Below, in pieces: positions 1 to 5,759 of a DNA stretch of 5,759 nt. The position numbers were made by a program, and so were the translations under genes. The notes under the pieces are model-generated. The model had not been told where the DNA came from, ran no database searches, and worked only from the letters and a program-made list of their open reading frames with translations. Position 1 is the stretch's first letter. Every line of letters starts with the position of its first letter. This stretch comes from Ferruginibacter sp. (GTDB taxonomy: Bacteria > Bacteroidota > Bacteroidia > Chitinophagales > Chitinophagaceae). The stretch spans positions 1 through 5,759 of the forward strand of contig JANYFI010000539.1 in assembly GCA_025362765.1 (NCBI GenBank), given 5' to 3'.

Positions 1-52
1 GTTTAATATTTTACTGGTAACGGCCATGGCTATTTTGGGCTGGTATTTTTAG
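1..52 (+). CDS. nuoH: NADH-quinone oxidoreductase subunit H, C-terminal end (partial)
   Basis: Only the last 16 codons are present, in the frame beginning at base 2, ending in TAG at 50-52. The visible peptide, FNILLVTAMAILGWYF, is hydrophobic and fits the end of a last transmembrane helix. NuoH is the membrane subunit that forms part of the quinone-binding cavity and contacts NuoI. The assignment rests mainly on position: nuoH directly precedes nuoI in nearly all nuo operons, and the stop lies 52 bases before the nuoI start. The fragment is too short to identify by motif, so the call is an inference from context. Confidence 0.75.
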   Translation, partial: FNILLVTAMAILGWYF

Positions 53-104
53 AGGAAGGCTATTTTTTTGAAAAGAACACAAAGAAAAATGAACATTTCA
101 GATA

Positions 105-638
105 ATGACAGATAATTCAAATTATAAAGATGCTTCGCAAATCTCTCCGCCACAGTGGAGGGGCGGTGTTGCTTCTTATCTCCGCGATGTCTTTAACGGC
201 GTAAAATCCTTGCTGGTTGGGCTTCGGCGTACTATGTATTATTTCACTCATCATAAAGAAATCATTACGGAGCAATATCCGGATAACAGGGCGACACTTG
301 TTTTTCCGGAAAGATTTAAAGGCGAAGTAGTGCTGATACACGATGAAAACAATGAACATGCCTGCACGGGCTGCACTGCTTGTGAACTGGCTTGCCCCAA
401 TGCCACCATTAAGATCATTACAAAATTTGATCTAACACCGGAAGGTAAAAAGAAGAAGGCACTGGATAAGTTTGTTTACCATCTTGAACTGTGTACCATG
501 TGTAATTTATGCATAGTGGCTTGCCCGACAGACGCAATAAAAATGGCGCAAACATTTGAACATAGTGTGTATAACAGGGCCCATTTGACAAAGATTTTAA
601 ATAAACCCGGATCGAAGATAAGAGAAGGTGTGGAGTAA
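105..638 (+). CDS. nuoI: NADH-quinone oxidoreductase subunit I (2x 4Fe-4S ferredoxin-like)
   Basis: This is the complex I subunit carrying the two tetranuclear iron-sulfur clusters usually called N6a and N6b, which pass electrons from the peripheral arm towards cluster N2 and quinone. The 177-residue protein has two complete CxxCxxCxxxCP motifs: C87, C90, C93, C97 with P98, and C130, C133, C136, C140 with P141. This is the family pattern, in which the fourth cysteine of each motif ligates the other cluster. Residues about 22-48 form a weakly hydrophobic N-terminal segment expected to lie against the membrane near NuoH. Length is normal and no key residue is missing. The ATG at 105 is the first in-frame start and gives a family-like N-terminus. 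There is no Shine-Dalgarno sequence close to it; the upstream bases are A-rich, as is common in Bacteroidota. Ends in TAA. Confidence 0.97.
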   Translation: MTDNSNYKDASQISPPQWRGGVASYLRDVFNGVKSLLVGLRRTMYYFTHHKEIITEQYPDNRATLVFPERFKGEVVLIHDENNEHACTGCTACELACPNATIKIITKFDLTPEGKKKKALDKFVYHLELCTMCNLCIVACPTDAIKMAQTFEHSVYNRAHLTKILNKPGSKIREGVE

Positions 639-765
639 TTTGATATGGTTGATTTTAGATTTTGAAATGCATTTATCTGCCAGATTGAAAGCCCTGAAAG
701 GGCGGTATATGGTAACGAGGGGCGAAGCCTTTGGAATAACTGAAACCTGAAATAACAACCCTTAA
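639..765. other. nuoI-nuoJ spacer (no gene)
   Basis: This 127-base spacer has no credible reading frame. It contains an 11-base dyad at 675-685 (ATCTG, C, CAGAT) and then the two-hairpin repeat at 690-732. I see no Bacteroidota-type promoter (TTTG plus TAnnTTTG at proper spacing) and no hairpin followed by a T run, so transcription probably continues from nuoI into nuoJ. The length is unusual for a nuo operon, where subunit genes normally abut or overlap. Confidence 0.6.
690..732 (+). repeat. Intergenic palindromic repeat, copy 1 (two GAA-loop hairpins)
   Basis: The element has two stem-loops in tandem. The first is GCCCT, loop GAA, AGGGC (691-703), a perfect 5-base-pair stem. The second is AGGGGC, loop GAA, GCCTTT (718-732), six pairs if two G-T wobbles are allowed. 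They are separated by 14 bases. A related element in the opposite orientation lies after nuoM (about 5341-5379), sharing AGCCCTGAA(A)GGGCGG and a GGGGC block at nearly the same spacing. Elements of this general look are, from memory, scattered between genes in Bacteroidota genomes, resembling REP/BIME-type repeats. No transposase or terminal target duplication is seen. Function is unknown; an effect on mRNA stability or processing between nuoI and nuoJ is possible but not shown. Confidence 0.6.
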
Positions 766-1284
766 ATGAGCGGATCAACAATTATATTTTACTTGCTGGC
801 TGCACTCACTTTGGTGAGTGGCGTGCTGGCCGTTACAACAAGACAAATATTTCGTGCGTTGATTTTTTTATTGTTTTCCCTAATCGGTATTGCAGGGCTT
901 TATTTTTGGATGCAGTACGATTTTGTAGCTGCAGTACAGATAGTCGTGTATGTTGGCGGTATAACAGTACTCATTATCTTCTCCATTTTTTTAACCCAAC
1001 AATCAGGCGATTTACTGCCTAAACAAAAAATTAGCAGACAAATATTTTCAGCCCTGGCTGTTTTTTGTGCCTTTGCTTTAACCATGCTCCAATTATACCA
1101 GTATTCATTCAAAGCCACTACAGGCGAAGCTGTTTTGCCAACGGTATCCAACATCGGCGATCGAATGCTCGGTGTTAGGGAAAATGGATTTGCGCTGCCT
1201 TTTGAAGTGGTGAGTATTTTATTGCTGGCGGCATTGGTTGGTTGTATTGTAATTGCCTTACGTTCTAAACCCGCAACAACATAA
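766..1284 (+). CDS. nuoJ: NADH-quinone oxidoreductase subunit J
   Basis: NuoJ is an integral membrane subunit (ND6 homologue) connecting the quinone site to the proton-pumping arm. The 172-residue protein shows five hydrophobic helices at about 5-24, 28-48, 55-77, 88-113 and 143-166. TM3 carries the family signature VQIVVYVGGITVLIIF (57-72), with Y62 and the G64-G65 pair. This is the helix that adopts a pi-bulge and changes conformation during turnover in related enzymes. The final helix starts with LPFEVVSILLL (144-154), also typical, with E147. Length is normal. The ATG at 766 follows an A-rich stretch without a Shine-Dalgarno motif. The TAA stop shares its last A with the ATG of nuoK (TAATG), which suggests translational coupling of the two small partner subunits. 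Confidence 0.95.
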   Translation: MSGSTIIFYLLAALTLVSGVLAVTTRQIFRALIFLLFSLIGIAGLYFWMQYDFVAAVQIVVYVGGITVLIIFSIFLTQQSGDLLPKQKISRQIFSALAVFCAFALTMLQLYQYSFKATTGEAVLPTVSNIGDRMLGVRENGFALPFEVVSILLLAALVGCIVIALRSKPATT

Positions 1285-1595
1285 TGGAACCCGGATTAAA
1301 CCAACTATTATTTATAAGCACCGCTCTTTTTTTTATTGGAGTGTTTGGGTTTTTTACCCGCCGAAACCTCATCACTATGCTGATGAGTATTGAGCTGGTG
1401 CTGAACAGCGTAAACCTTAATTTTATTGCTTTTAATAAATATTTATGGCCCAACAAAATGGATGGATTGTTTTTCTCCATTTTTATAATTGCCATTGCCG
1501 CGTCAGAAGCTGCGGTGGCGATTGCGATCATCATTAATTTATACAGAAGCCATCATTCTATTGATGTGTCGACTGCCGAAGAAATGAAATTTTAA
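1284..1595 (+). CDS. nuoK: NADH-quinone oxidoreductase subunit K
   Basis: NuoK is the small ND4L-like membrane subunit that sits between NuoJ and NuoN and supplies acidic residues to the central proton axis. The 103-residue protein has three transmembrane helices at about 4-24, 28-50 and 60-84. The signature MSIELVLNSVNLNF (34-47) includes E37, equivalent to E. coli Glu36. The third helix has AASEAAVAIAI with E75, equivalent to E. coli Glu72. Both carboxylates essential for coupling are present. The start codon overlaps the nuoJ stop by one base, so ribosomes leaving nuoJ probably restart here. Length is typical for the family. Ends in TAA, 37 bases before nuoL. Confidence 0.96.
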   Translation: MEPGLNQLLFISTALFFIGVFGFFTRRNLITMLMSIELVLNSVNLNFIAFNKYLWPNKMDGLFFSIFIIAIAASEAAVAIAIIINLYRSHHSIDVSTAEEMKF

Positions 1596-1632
1596 AAGTT
1601 CCTTGTTGTAAAAAATAAAGAACCACTATTAA

Positions 1633-3645
1633 ATGATGAATGACTTTTTACAAATACCATTGCTGCAAATACTTCCTGCGGGAAAGGGATCAGCCCTGGC
1701 TTTATTGCTGATTCCGTTATTGCCGCTGGCAGGATTTTTACTATTGGGTATTTTTGGAAGAAAGCATATTAAAAATGCATCGGGTGTTATTAGTACCGGT
1801 TTACTGGTAGTGTCAGCATCGCTATCATTGTACACGGCTTACAGTTATTTTTTTGATTATGGAAAGGTAGATGGAGTGTACCAAAAATTTATTGCTGTTC
1901 AATATACCTGGCTGCAATTTTCTCCCGGTGTTTCAATTGATATGGGAATTCTGCTGGATCCTATTTCTGTGATGATGCTGGTAGTAGTGTCTTTCATTTC
2001 ACTGATGGTGCATATTTATAGCCTGGGTTACATGAAGGGCGAAGAAAGATTTGCAACTTATTATGCCTTCCTTGGATTATTTACTTTTTCGATGCTTGGG
2101 CTGGTGGTGGCTTCCAATCTTTTCCAGCTATATATTTTTTGGGAGCTGGTAGGCGTTTCGTCTTTCCTGCTCATCGGGTTTTATTACAACAAACCGTCCG
2201 CTGTTGCAGCCTGTAAAAAAGCTTTTATTGTTACCCGTTTTGCAGACCTTGGTTTTTTAATTGGTATTTTGATTTTATCCTTTCATGCCGAAACGCTGGA
2301 TTTTAATACGCTTATACAACGGTTGACGATTGACGGAAGTCATCAATTACATACTGCGAATACTTCAATGTTTTTGGGTGCTTCTGCATTAACCTGGGGC
2401 GCAATATTGATATTTATTGGCGGTGCAGGAAAAAGTGCCATGTTTCCGTTACATATATGGTTGCCCGATGCCATGGAAGGCCCGACACCCGTATCTGCAT
2501 TGATACATGCTGCTACCATGGTAGTAGCGGGTGTCTATTTAGTCGCAAGGATGTACCCGGTTTTCAGTATGTCTAACGGAGCAATGCACGTGGTAACCAT
2601 CGTGGGTATTTTCTCGGCCCTGTTTGCCGCTGTAATAGCCTGCACTCAAACGGATATTAAAAGAATATTGGCATATTCCACCATGTCGCAAATAGGATTT
2701 ATGATGTTTGCATTAGGAGTATCGGGTGAAAATTTATTTGAAGGCAGTTTGAATTATTCCAATCTTGGTGCTGGTTATACCGGTTCCATGTTTCACCTTT
2801 TTACCCATGCCATATTTAAGGCGCTGTTGTTTCTGGGTGCCGGTTCGGTAATTCATTTTATTCACAGCAACGATATAAAAGATATGGGCGGACTTAGAAA
2901 ATATTTGCCTGTAACCCATATTACTTTTTTGATAGCTTGCCTGGCCATATCGGGTGTACCTCCCTTCGCAGGCTTTTTTAGTAAGGAAGAAATAATGTTG
3001 GCTGCGTGGCAACACGACAAAATGGTTTACTACATTGCATTGTTTACTTCCGGCCTTACTGCTTTTTATATGTTCCGTTTGTACTTCAGCATTTTCTGGA
3101 ACAAAGGTGCGATTGTGCATGGCGAACACCATGGCGAAGGCGGCTTTGCGATGATGTTACCGCTGATACTATTGGCGGTTGGCGCGATAACTGCGGGTTT
3201 TATTCCCTTTGGAAATTTTATTACCGCCGATGGCAAACCGTTGCCTGCAGAATTTCACTGGCAGTTTTCTATTGCTCCTGTAGCAATGGCGCTTAGTGGA
3301 ATTTTTTCAGCCTTGTGGCTATATAAAAATGAAAATAATAAACCCGCAGCCATTGTAAAAACCTTCGATGGATTTTACAAGGTTGTGTACAACAAATTTT
3401 ATATTGATGAGCTTTACCTGTTTATCACCAAAAAAGTATTGTTCAATTTGGTTGGCAGGCCCGCCGCATGGTTTGACAAAAATATTGTGAACGGCCTGGT
3501 GAATGGCGCAGGCAACACGACCCTTTTCATTTCAGAAAAAATAAAAGGATTTCAATCAGGCAAAGTACAGCAATATGCTATTTACTTTTTAGCAGGTGTC
3601 ATTAGTTTGGTGGTGTTATTTATTTATATATGGCACCCTGTTTAA
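1633..3645 (+). CDS. nuoL: NADH-quinone oxidoreductase subunit L (distal proton-pump subunit)
   Basis: NuoL is the distal Mrp-antiporter-like subunit of the membrane arm. The protein has 670 residues and is strongly hydrophobic. Proton-path residues are all visible: E171 in IFWELVGVSSFLLIGFY, K267 in GGAGKSAMFPLHIWLPDAM, H292 in the SALIHAATMV stretch, H392 and K396 in the THAIFKALLFLGAG helix, and K451 in GVPPFAGFFSKEEI. They correspond to E. coli Glu144, Lys229, His254, His338, Lys342 and Lys399. Residues about 575-645 are the amphipathic lateral-helix region, and 648-667 form the final anchoring helix. A His-rich loop (HGEHHGEGG, 496-504) sits between late helices. Two ATGs in tandem (1633 and 1636) could start translation. 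The roughly 22 residues before the first helix are somewhat longer than usual, but no better ATG follows. Ends in TAA. Confidence 0.97.
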   Translation: MMNDFLQIPLLQILPAGKGSALALLLIPLLPLAGFLLLGIFGRKHIKNASGVISTGLLVVSASLSLYTAYSYFFDYGKVDGVYQKFIAVQYTWLQFSPGVSIDMGILLDPISVMMLVVVSFISLMVHIYSLGYMKGEERFATYYAFLGLFTFSMLGLVVASNLFQLYIFWELVGVSSFLLIGFYYNKPSAVAACKKAFIVTRFADLGFLIGILILSFHAETLDFNTLIQRLTIDGSHQLHTANTSMFLGASALTWGAILIFIGGAGKSAMFPLHIWLPDAMEGPTPVSALIHAATMVVAGVYLVARMYPVFSMSNGAMHVVTIVGIFSALFAAVIACTQTDIKRILAYSTMSQIGFMMFALGVSGENLFEGSLNYSNLGAGYTGSMFHLFTHAIFKALLFLGAGSVIHFIHSNDIKDMGGLRKYLPVTHITFLIACLAISGVPPFAGFFSKEEIMLAAWQHDKMVYYIALFTSGLTAFYMFRLYFSIFWNKGAIVHGEHHGEGGFAMMLPLILLAVGAITAGFIPFGNFITADGKPLPAEFHWQFSIAPVAMALSGIFSALWLYKNENNKPAAIVKTFDGFYKVVYNKFYIDELYLFITKKVLFNLVGRPAAWFDKNIVNGLVNGAGNTTLFISEKIKGFQSGKVQQYAIYFLAGVISLVVLFIYIWHPV

Positions 3646-3773
3646 TTTAAAAAAAGTAGAAAGGCATAGGGCCCGGTAGGAAAAACTTTTGCAGACTAAA
3701 GGTTCAGGTTTTTTTGGAGAGGAGGGGGTAAGGTCAGGAGCTATTAAATAAAATAAAAGTTGAAAAAGAATAC
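3646..3773. other. nuoL-nuoM spacer with weak stem plus T run
   Basis: This 128-base spacer has no supported gene. From left to right it holds a GGGCCC palindrome (3669-3674), a 7-base-pair AT-rich stem with one G-T pair (AACTTTT at 3684-3690, AAAGGTT at 3698-3704, 7-base loop), a seven-T run (3709-3715), and a purine-rich, G-rich stretch (3716-3740). An A-rich leader then runs up to the nuoM ATG. The stem followed by T7 looks like a weak intrinsic terminator or attenuator. However, the stem is AT-rich and four bases separate it from the T run, so strong termination is unlikely inside this operon. Confidence 0.45.
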
Positions 3774-4898
3774 ATGAATCTATTAGTACCGATATTATTG
3801 CCTTTGCTTACTACGGTTGTAATACTGCTGATGCGGAATGCAACGGGAGTTAAATGGGCCGCATTGATTGGCGCATCTGCGCAATTTGTATTGGCTTTTA
3901 TTTTGCTGTTTGCTTTTTACAAAGAAAGAGCCGGTGGCAATGATGCACAAATGTTGTTTGAGTTGCAATACAACTGGTTTCCATCCTGGCATATTGCTTT
4001 TCACCTTGGGGTAGATGGCATTTCTGTCGCCATGATTTTGCTTACTTCGTTTGTAGTAATTGCAGGAGTGCTGGTATCCTGGAATGTAACTAAGATGACA
4101 AAAGAGTTTTATTTTCTGCTGATCCTGCTGAGTTTGGGCGCTTATGGGTTTTTTATGTCACTTGATCTTTTTATTCTTTTTTTCTTTCTTGAAATTGCGG
4201 TGATACCAAAATATTTGCTAATCGGTATTTGGGGAAGTGGGAAAAAAGAATACGCCGCCAACAAATTGGCACTGATGCTAATGGGCGGTTCTGCGCTCGT
4301 GCTGGTTGGCTTGCTGGGCGTTTATTTTGGCAGTCCTACAAAAACCTTCGACCTTATAACGCTGTCACAAATAAATATTCCGGTAACAGTACAAAAAATT
4401 TGCTTCCCCCTGTTATTTGTAGGGTTTGGCGTGTTTACAGCTTTATTTCCCTTTCATACATGGGTGCCCGATGGTCACTCGGCTGCACCTACCGCCGGAT
4501 CAATGTTTCTCGCAGGGATATCCATGAAACTCGGTGGTTACGGATGTTTGCGGGTAGCAACTTATATAATGCCTGAGGGTGCGAAAGAATATGCCAATAT
4601 TATTATTGTATTATCTACCATTGCTATTTTATATGGCGCCTTCGCTACAATGATGCAGAAAGACCTGAAATATATCAACGCTTATTCTTCAGTAAGTCAC
4701 TGCGGTTTTGTTTTACTCGGTATCGGCATGTTAACCAAAACGGCCATGACGGGTGCAGTAATGCAAATGGTATCTCATGGTTTAATGACCGCCCTTTTCT
4801 TTGCTGTAATCGGAATGATTTACGAACGTACACACACCAGGCAGGTAAATGAAATGGGTGGCTTGTTGAAAGTAATGCCCTTTATTACGACGGTGTGA
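3774..4898 (+). CDS. nuoM: NuoM N-terminal part as it would be translated (374 aa)
   Basis: If the TGA is a true stop, this is the translated product: roughly TM1 to TM11 of the usual 14, ending in MPFITTV at the edge of TM12. It keeps the two pump half-channel motifs with E140 and K252 but lacks the TM12 glutamate and the last three helices. A membrane-arm subunit cut at this point would probably not assemble stably. The ATG at 3774 is preceded by an A-rich leader (AAAAAGAATAC) and has a typical hydrophobic first helix directly after it. Confidence 0.75.
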   Translation: MNLLVPILLPLLTTVVILLMRNATGVKWAALIGASAQFVLAFILLFAFYKERAGGNDAQMLFELQYNWFPSWHIAFHLGVDGISVAMILLTSFVVIAGVLVSWNVTKMTKEFYFLLILLSLGAYGFFMSLDLFILFFFLEIAVIPKYLLIGIWGSGKKEYAANKLALMLMGGSALVLVGLLGVYFGSPTKTFDLITLSQINIPVTVQKICFPLLFVGFGVFTALFPFHTWVPDGHSAAPTAGSMFLAGISMKLGGYGCLRVATYIMPEGAKEYANIIIVLSTIAILYGAFATMMQKDLKYINAYSSVSHCGFVLLGIGMLTKTAMTGAVMQMVSHGLMTALFFAVIGMIYERTHTRQVNEMGGLLKVMPFITTV

Positions 4899-4910
4899 TT
4901 TATAGTTGGA

Positions 4911-5264
4911 TTGTGTTCATTGGGTTTACCTGGCTTAAGTGGCTTTGTTGCGGAAATGACGGTGTTTATGGGTTCTTGGGAAAACCCTGGTTTATTTCAC
5001 CGCATTGCAACCATAGCAGCATGTATGTCGATTGTTGTAACGGCGGTGTATATTTTACGGGCCATTAGTCAAACCGCCATGGGGCCATTAAAACCTGGGT
5101 ATGAAAATTTAAAAGATGCTAACTGGAATGAAAAGGTGGCAGCAATAATTTTGATTGCAGGCATTATTGCCATTGGTGTGGCGCCTTTTTGGTTAAATGA
5201 TTTGGTAAGCCCGGCAACGGAAATAATAATGAAGAAACTGGAAGCGGTGCATACTGCATTTTAA
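4911..5264 (+). CDS. nuoM: NuoM C-terminal part downstream of the TGA (117 aa)
   Basis: This fragment is in the same frame as the N-terminal part, so it is the continuation of nuoM rather than a separate gene. It includes the LGLPGLSGFVAEM segment with the TM12 glutamate (codon 394 counted from the nuoM ATG), two further helices, and a short polar tail ending in TAA. The boundary at 4911 is only the first possible start, a TTG; the open frame actually begins at 4899. I see no ribosome-binding site in front of it, so independent translation is doubtful. It would be made by readthrough or weak restart, if at all. Confidence 0.6.
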   Translation: MCSLGLPGLSGFVAEMTVFMGSWENPGLFHRIATIAACMSIVVTAVYILRAISQTAMGPLKPGYENLKDANWNEKVAAIILIAGIIAIGVAPFWLNDLVSPATEIIMKKLEAVHTAF

Positions 5265-5340
5265 TATGCTGACTTTCTGAATGCAGGAGGCGCTTTTGAT
5301 AGGGCAATTATGTGCTGCCATTTTATTTGTGTACACTTTA

Positions 5341-5379
5341 AATTGCCCCCACCTATTCATTGACCCGCCCTTCAGGGCT
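5341..5379 (-). repeat. Intergenic palindromic repeat, copy 2 (reverse orientation)
   Basis: Read on the minus strand from 5379, this begins AGCCCTGAAGGGCGG, identical to the start of copy 1 at 690-705 apart from one deleted A. Fourteen bases later comes GGGGGC followed by AA, parallel to GGGGC-GAA in copy 1. The first hairpin is GCCC, loop TGAA, GGGC (5367-5378). The second arm pairs instead with a distant GGGCAATT at 5302-5309, giving an 8-base-pair stem with a 31-base loop. Sequence between the conserved blocks has diverged. The copies therefore look like independent, ageing members of one family rather than a recent local duplication. Confidence 0.5.
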
Positions 5380-5439
5380 GGGAAATAAAAAAAGCTGGCT
5401 TTGGCAGGGCATTTTCGGACAAAGAATAATTTCTTTTAT

Positions 5440-5459
5440 CACTGTTGCAAAAGACAGTG
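5440..5459 (+). promoter_or_regulatory. Stem-loop immediately upstream of nuoN
   Basis: CACTGT (5440-5445) and ACAGTG (5454-5459) form a perfect 6-base-pair stem with an 8-base loop, ending 12 bases before the nuoN ATG. It is followed by a CAATT-A-AATTG dyad (5460-5470) that abuts the start codon. There is no T run, so it is not a terminator. It could influence ribosome access to nuoN or mark an RNA-processing site, but the sequence alone gives no proof. Confidence 0.3.
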
Positions 5460-5471
5460 CAATTAAATTGT

Positions 5472-5759
5472 ATGTTAAACGAATTTTTGATATTGATGAA
5501 AGCTGAGCTGGTGATTATCGTCATCATTTTTTTGCTGCTATTTATTAAGGTAGGTACAAATACATCTAACGATCGCCTGTTGCCGCTGATACAATTGTTG
5601 TTACTGGTAAACTTGATTGGGGGATTTATCTTTAATCACGATGGAAGTTTATTTGGCGGCATGTTTACCACCAATGGGCTGATGGCTTTTCAAAAAAGTA
5701 TTTTAAGCCTCGGTGTTTACCTGATTTCTTTATTATTTGCTGACTGGCTGAAAAAAACA
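5472..5759 (+). CDS. nuoN: NADH-quinone oxidoreductase subunit N, N-terminal part (partial)
   Basis: The frame is open from the ATG at 5472 to the last base of the window (96 codons, no stop), so the gene continues beyond it. The peptide begins MLNEFLILMKAELVIIVIIF and shows hydrophobic helices at about 11-27, 36-54 and 73-91, with GSLFGGMF at 59-66 between the second and third, followed by an FQKSILSLG segment. This matches the divergent N-terminal region of Bacteroidota NuoN as I know it. The position after nuoL and nuoM is the standard place for the third antiporter-like pump subunit, which contacts NuoK and NuoM. The catalytic Glu and Lys helices lie outside the window. The ATG is favoured over upstream GTG or TTG codons; an in-frame TAA at 5427-5429 limits extension. 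Confidence 0.88.
   Translation, partial: MLNEFLILMKAELVIIVIIFLLLFIKVGTNTSNDRLLPLIQLLLLVNLIGGFIFNHDGSLFGGMFTTNGLMAFQKSILSLGVYLISLLFADWLKKT

Larger units (their letters stand above)
3774..5264 (+). pseudogene. nuoM: NADH-quinone oxidoreductase subunit M, interrupted by an in-frame TGA
   Basis: NuoM is the middle Mrp-antiporter-like proton pump of the complex I membrane arm. Read through one TGA at 4896-4898 (codon 375), the frame is 496 codons plus a TAA, a normal NuoM length, and no base is gained or lost. Before the stop are the LGVDGIS segment (78-84), E140 in the FFFLEIAVIPKYLLIGIWG helix, the FPFHTWVPDGHSAAPTAGS segment (225-243), and K252 in SMKLGGYG, matching E. coli Glu144 and Lys265. 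After the stop, GLCSLGLPGLSGFVAEM carries E394, matching E. coli Glu407, followed by two more helices (about 410-430 and 454-474). The position of E. coli Lys234 appears to be F221. The stop removes the last three helices, so the gene is either newly broken, read through, or affected by a sequencing error. The conserved sequence on both sides argues that any mutation is recent. Confidence 0.85.
5265..5471. other. nuoM-nuoN spacer (repeat and hairpin, no convincing gene)
   Basis: This 207-base spacer is the widest gap in the cluster. It contains an isolated AGGAGG (5285-5290) not positioned for any good start, an 8-base inverted repeat GGGCAATT/AATTGCCC (5302-5309 and 5341-5348), a GTGTACAC palindrome (5329-5336), the reversed copy of the intergenic repeat (5341-5379), an A-rich tract, and a 6-base-pair hairpin just before nuoN (5440-5459). 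A 35-codon frame at 5281-5388 runs through the repeat and is probably fortuitous. I see no clear promoter or intrinsic terminator. Confidence 0.55.

Noticed and set aside
89..115. Eight-codon frame (ATG to TAA) overlapping the nuoI start in another frame
   Set aside because: Very short, no ribosome-binding site, and AT-rich sequence makes such frames likely by chance.
636..642. TAATTTG at the nuoI end as a Bacteroidota -7 promoter element
   Set aside because: It is one base short of the TAnnTTTG form, and no TTTG element is seen at the expected upstream distance outside coding sequence.
476..781. 101-codon minus-strand frame across the nuoI end and the spacer
   Set aside because: It is antisense to the second iron-sulfur motif of nuoI and to the repeat, with no credible start context or domain.
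2734..3132. 132-codon minus-strand frame inside nuoL
   Set aside because: It lies antisense to a strongly conserved NuoL region containing the K396 and K451 motifs, and its translation resembles no family I know. It is a shadow of nuoL.
4229..4576. 115-codon plus-strand frame inside nuoM
   Set aside because: It is out of frame with conserved NuoM sequence and its product is rich in Arg, Trp and Cys without a recognisable domain.
4896..4898. TGA read as an amino acid (altered genetic code, or selenocysteine)
   Set aside because: Only one TGA occurs in-frame across the window while all 24 visible Trp codons are TGG; a reassigned code would normally show more. Related NuoM proteins are not expected to have a catalytic Cys here, and I see no obvious selenocysteine insertion hairpin just downstream.
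5364..5395. Repeat hairpin plus A-rich tract as an intrinsic terminator
   Set aside because: On the plus strand the hairpin is followed by As, not Ts. On the minus strand the T run lies before the hairpin, so neither strand has terminator order.

Overview
The window is a stretch of the membrane-arm half of a respiratory complex I (NADH:quinone oxidoreductase, nuo) operon, all on the + strand. The order is nuoH (last 16 codons), nuoI, nuoJ, nuoK, nuoL, nuoM, nuoN (first 96 codons). The organism is most likely a member of the Bacteroidota, perhaps Chitinophagaceae. Pointers are the moderately AT-rich sequence, starts preceded by A-rich sequence rather than Shine-Dalgarno motifs, the style of the NuoM and NuoN proteins (for example the SGFVAEM segment of NuoM), and intergenic GCCCTGAAAGGGC-type palindromes of a kind I remember from that phylum. 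The family-level placement is inference, not proven by the sequence.

Layout: 1-52 is the end of nuoH. 105-638 is nuoI, the two-cluster ferredoxin-like subunit of the peripheral arm. 639-765 is a spacer with a double-hairpin repeat. 766-1284 is nuoJ and 1284-1595 is nuoK, overlapping by one base. 1633-3645 is nuoL. 3646-3773 is a spacer with a weak stem followed by a T run. 3774-5264 is nuoM, interrupted by an in-frame TGA at 4896-4898. 5265-5471 is a spacer with a second, inverted copy of the repeat and a hairpin just before nuoN. 5472-5759 is nuoN, running off the window.

Function: NuoI passes electrons through two 4Fe-4S clusters towards the quinone site, which is formed partly by NuoH. 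NuoJ and NuoK link that site to the three antiporter-like proton pumps NuoL, NuoM and NuoN, with NuoL at the far end of the arm and its long lateral helix running back along it. Proton-path residues are visible in NuoK (E37, E75), NuoL (E171, K267, K396, K451) and NuoM (E140, K252, and E394 beyond the stop).

I see no previously undescribed system; this is a housekeeping locus. The points worth a second look are the premature stop in nuoM with the reading frame otherwise intact to its normal end, the inverted pair of intergenic palindromic repeats, and the apparent loss of the usual TM7 lysine in NuoM.
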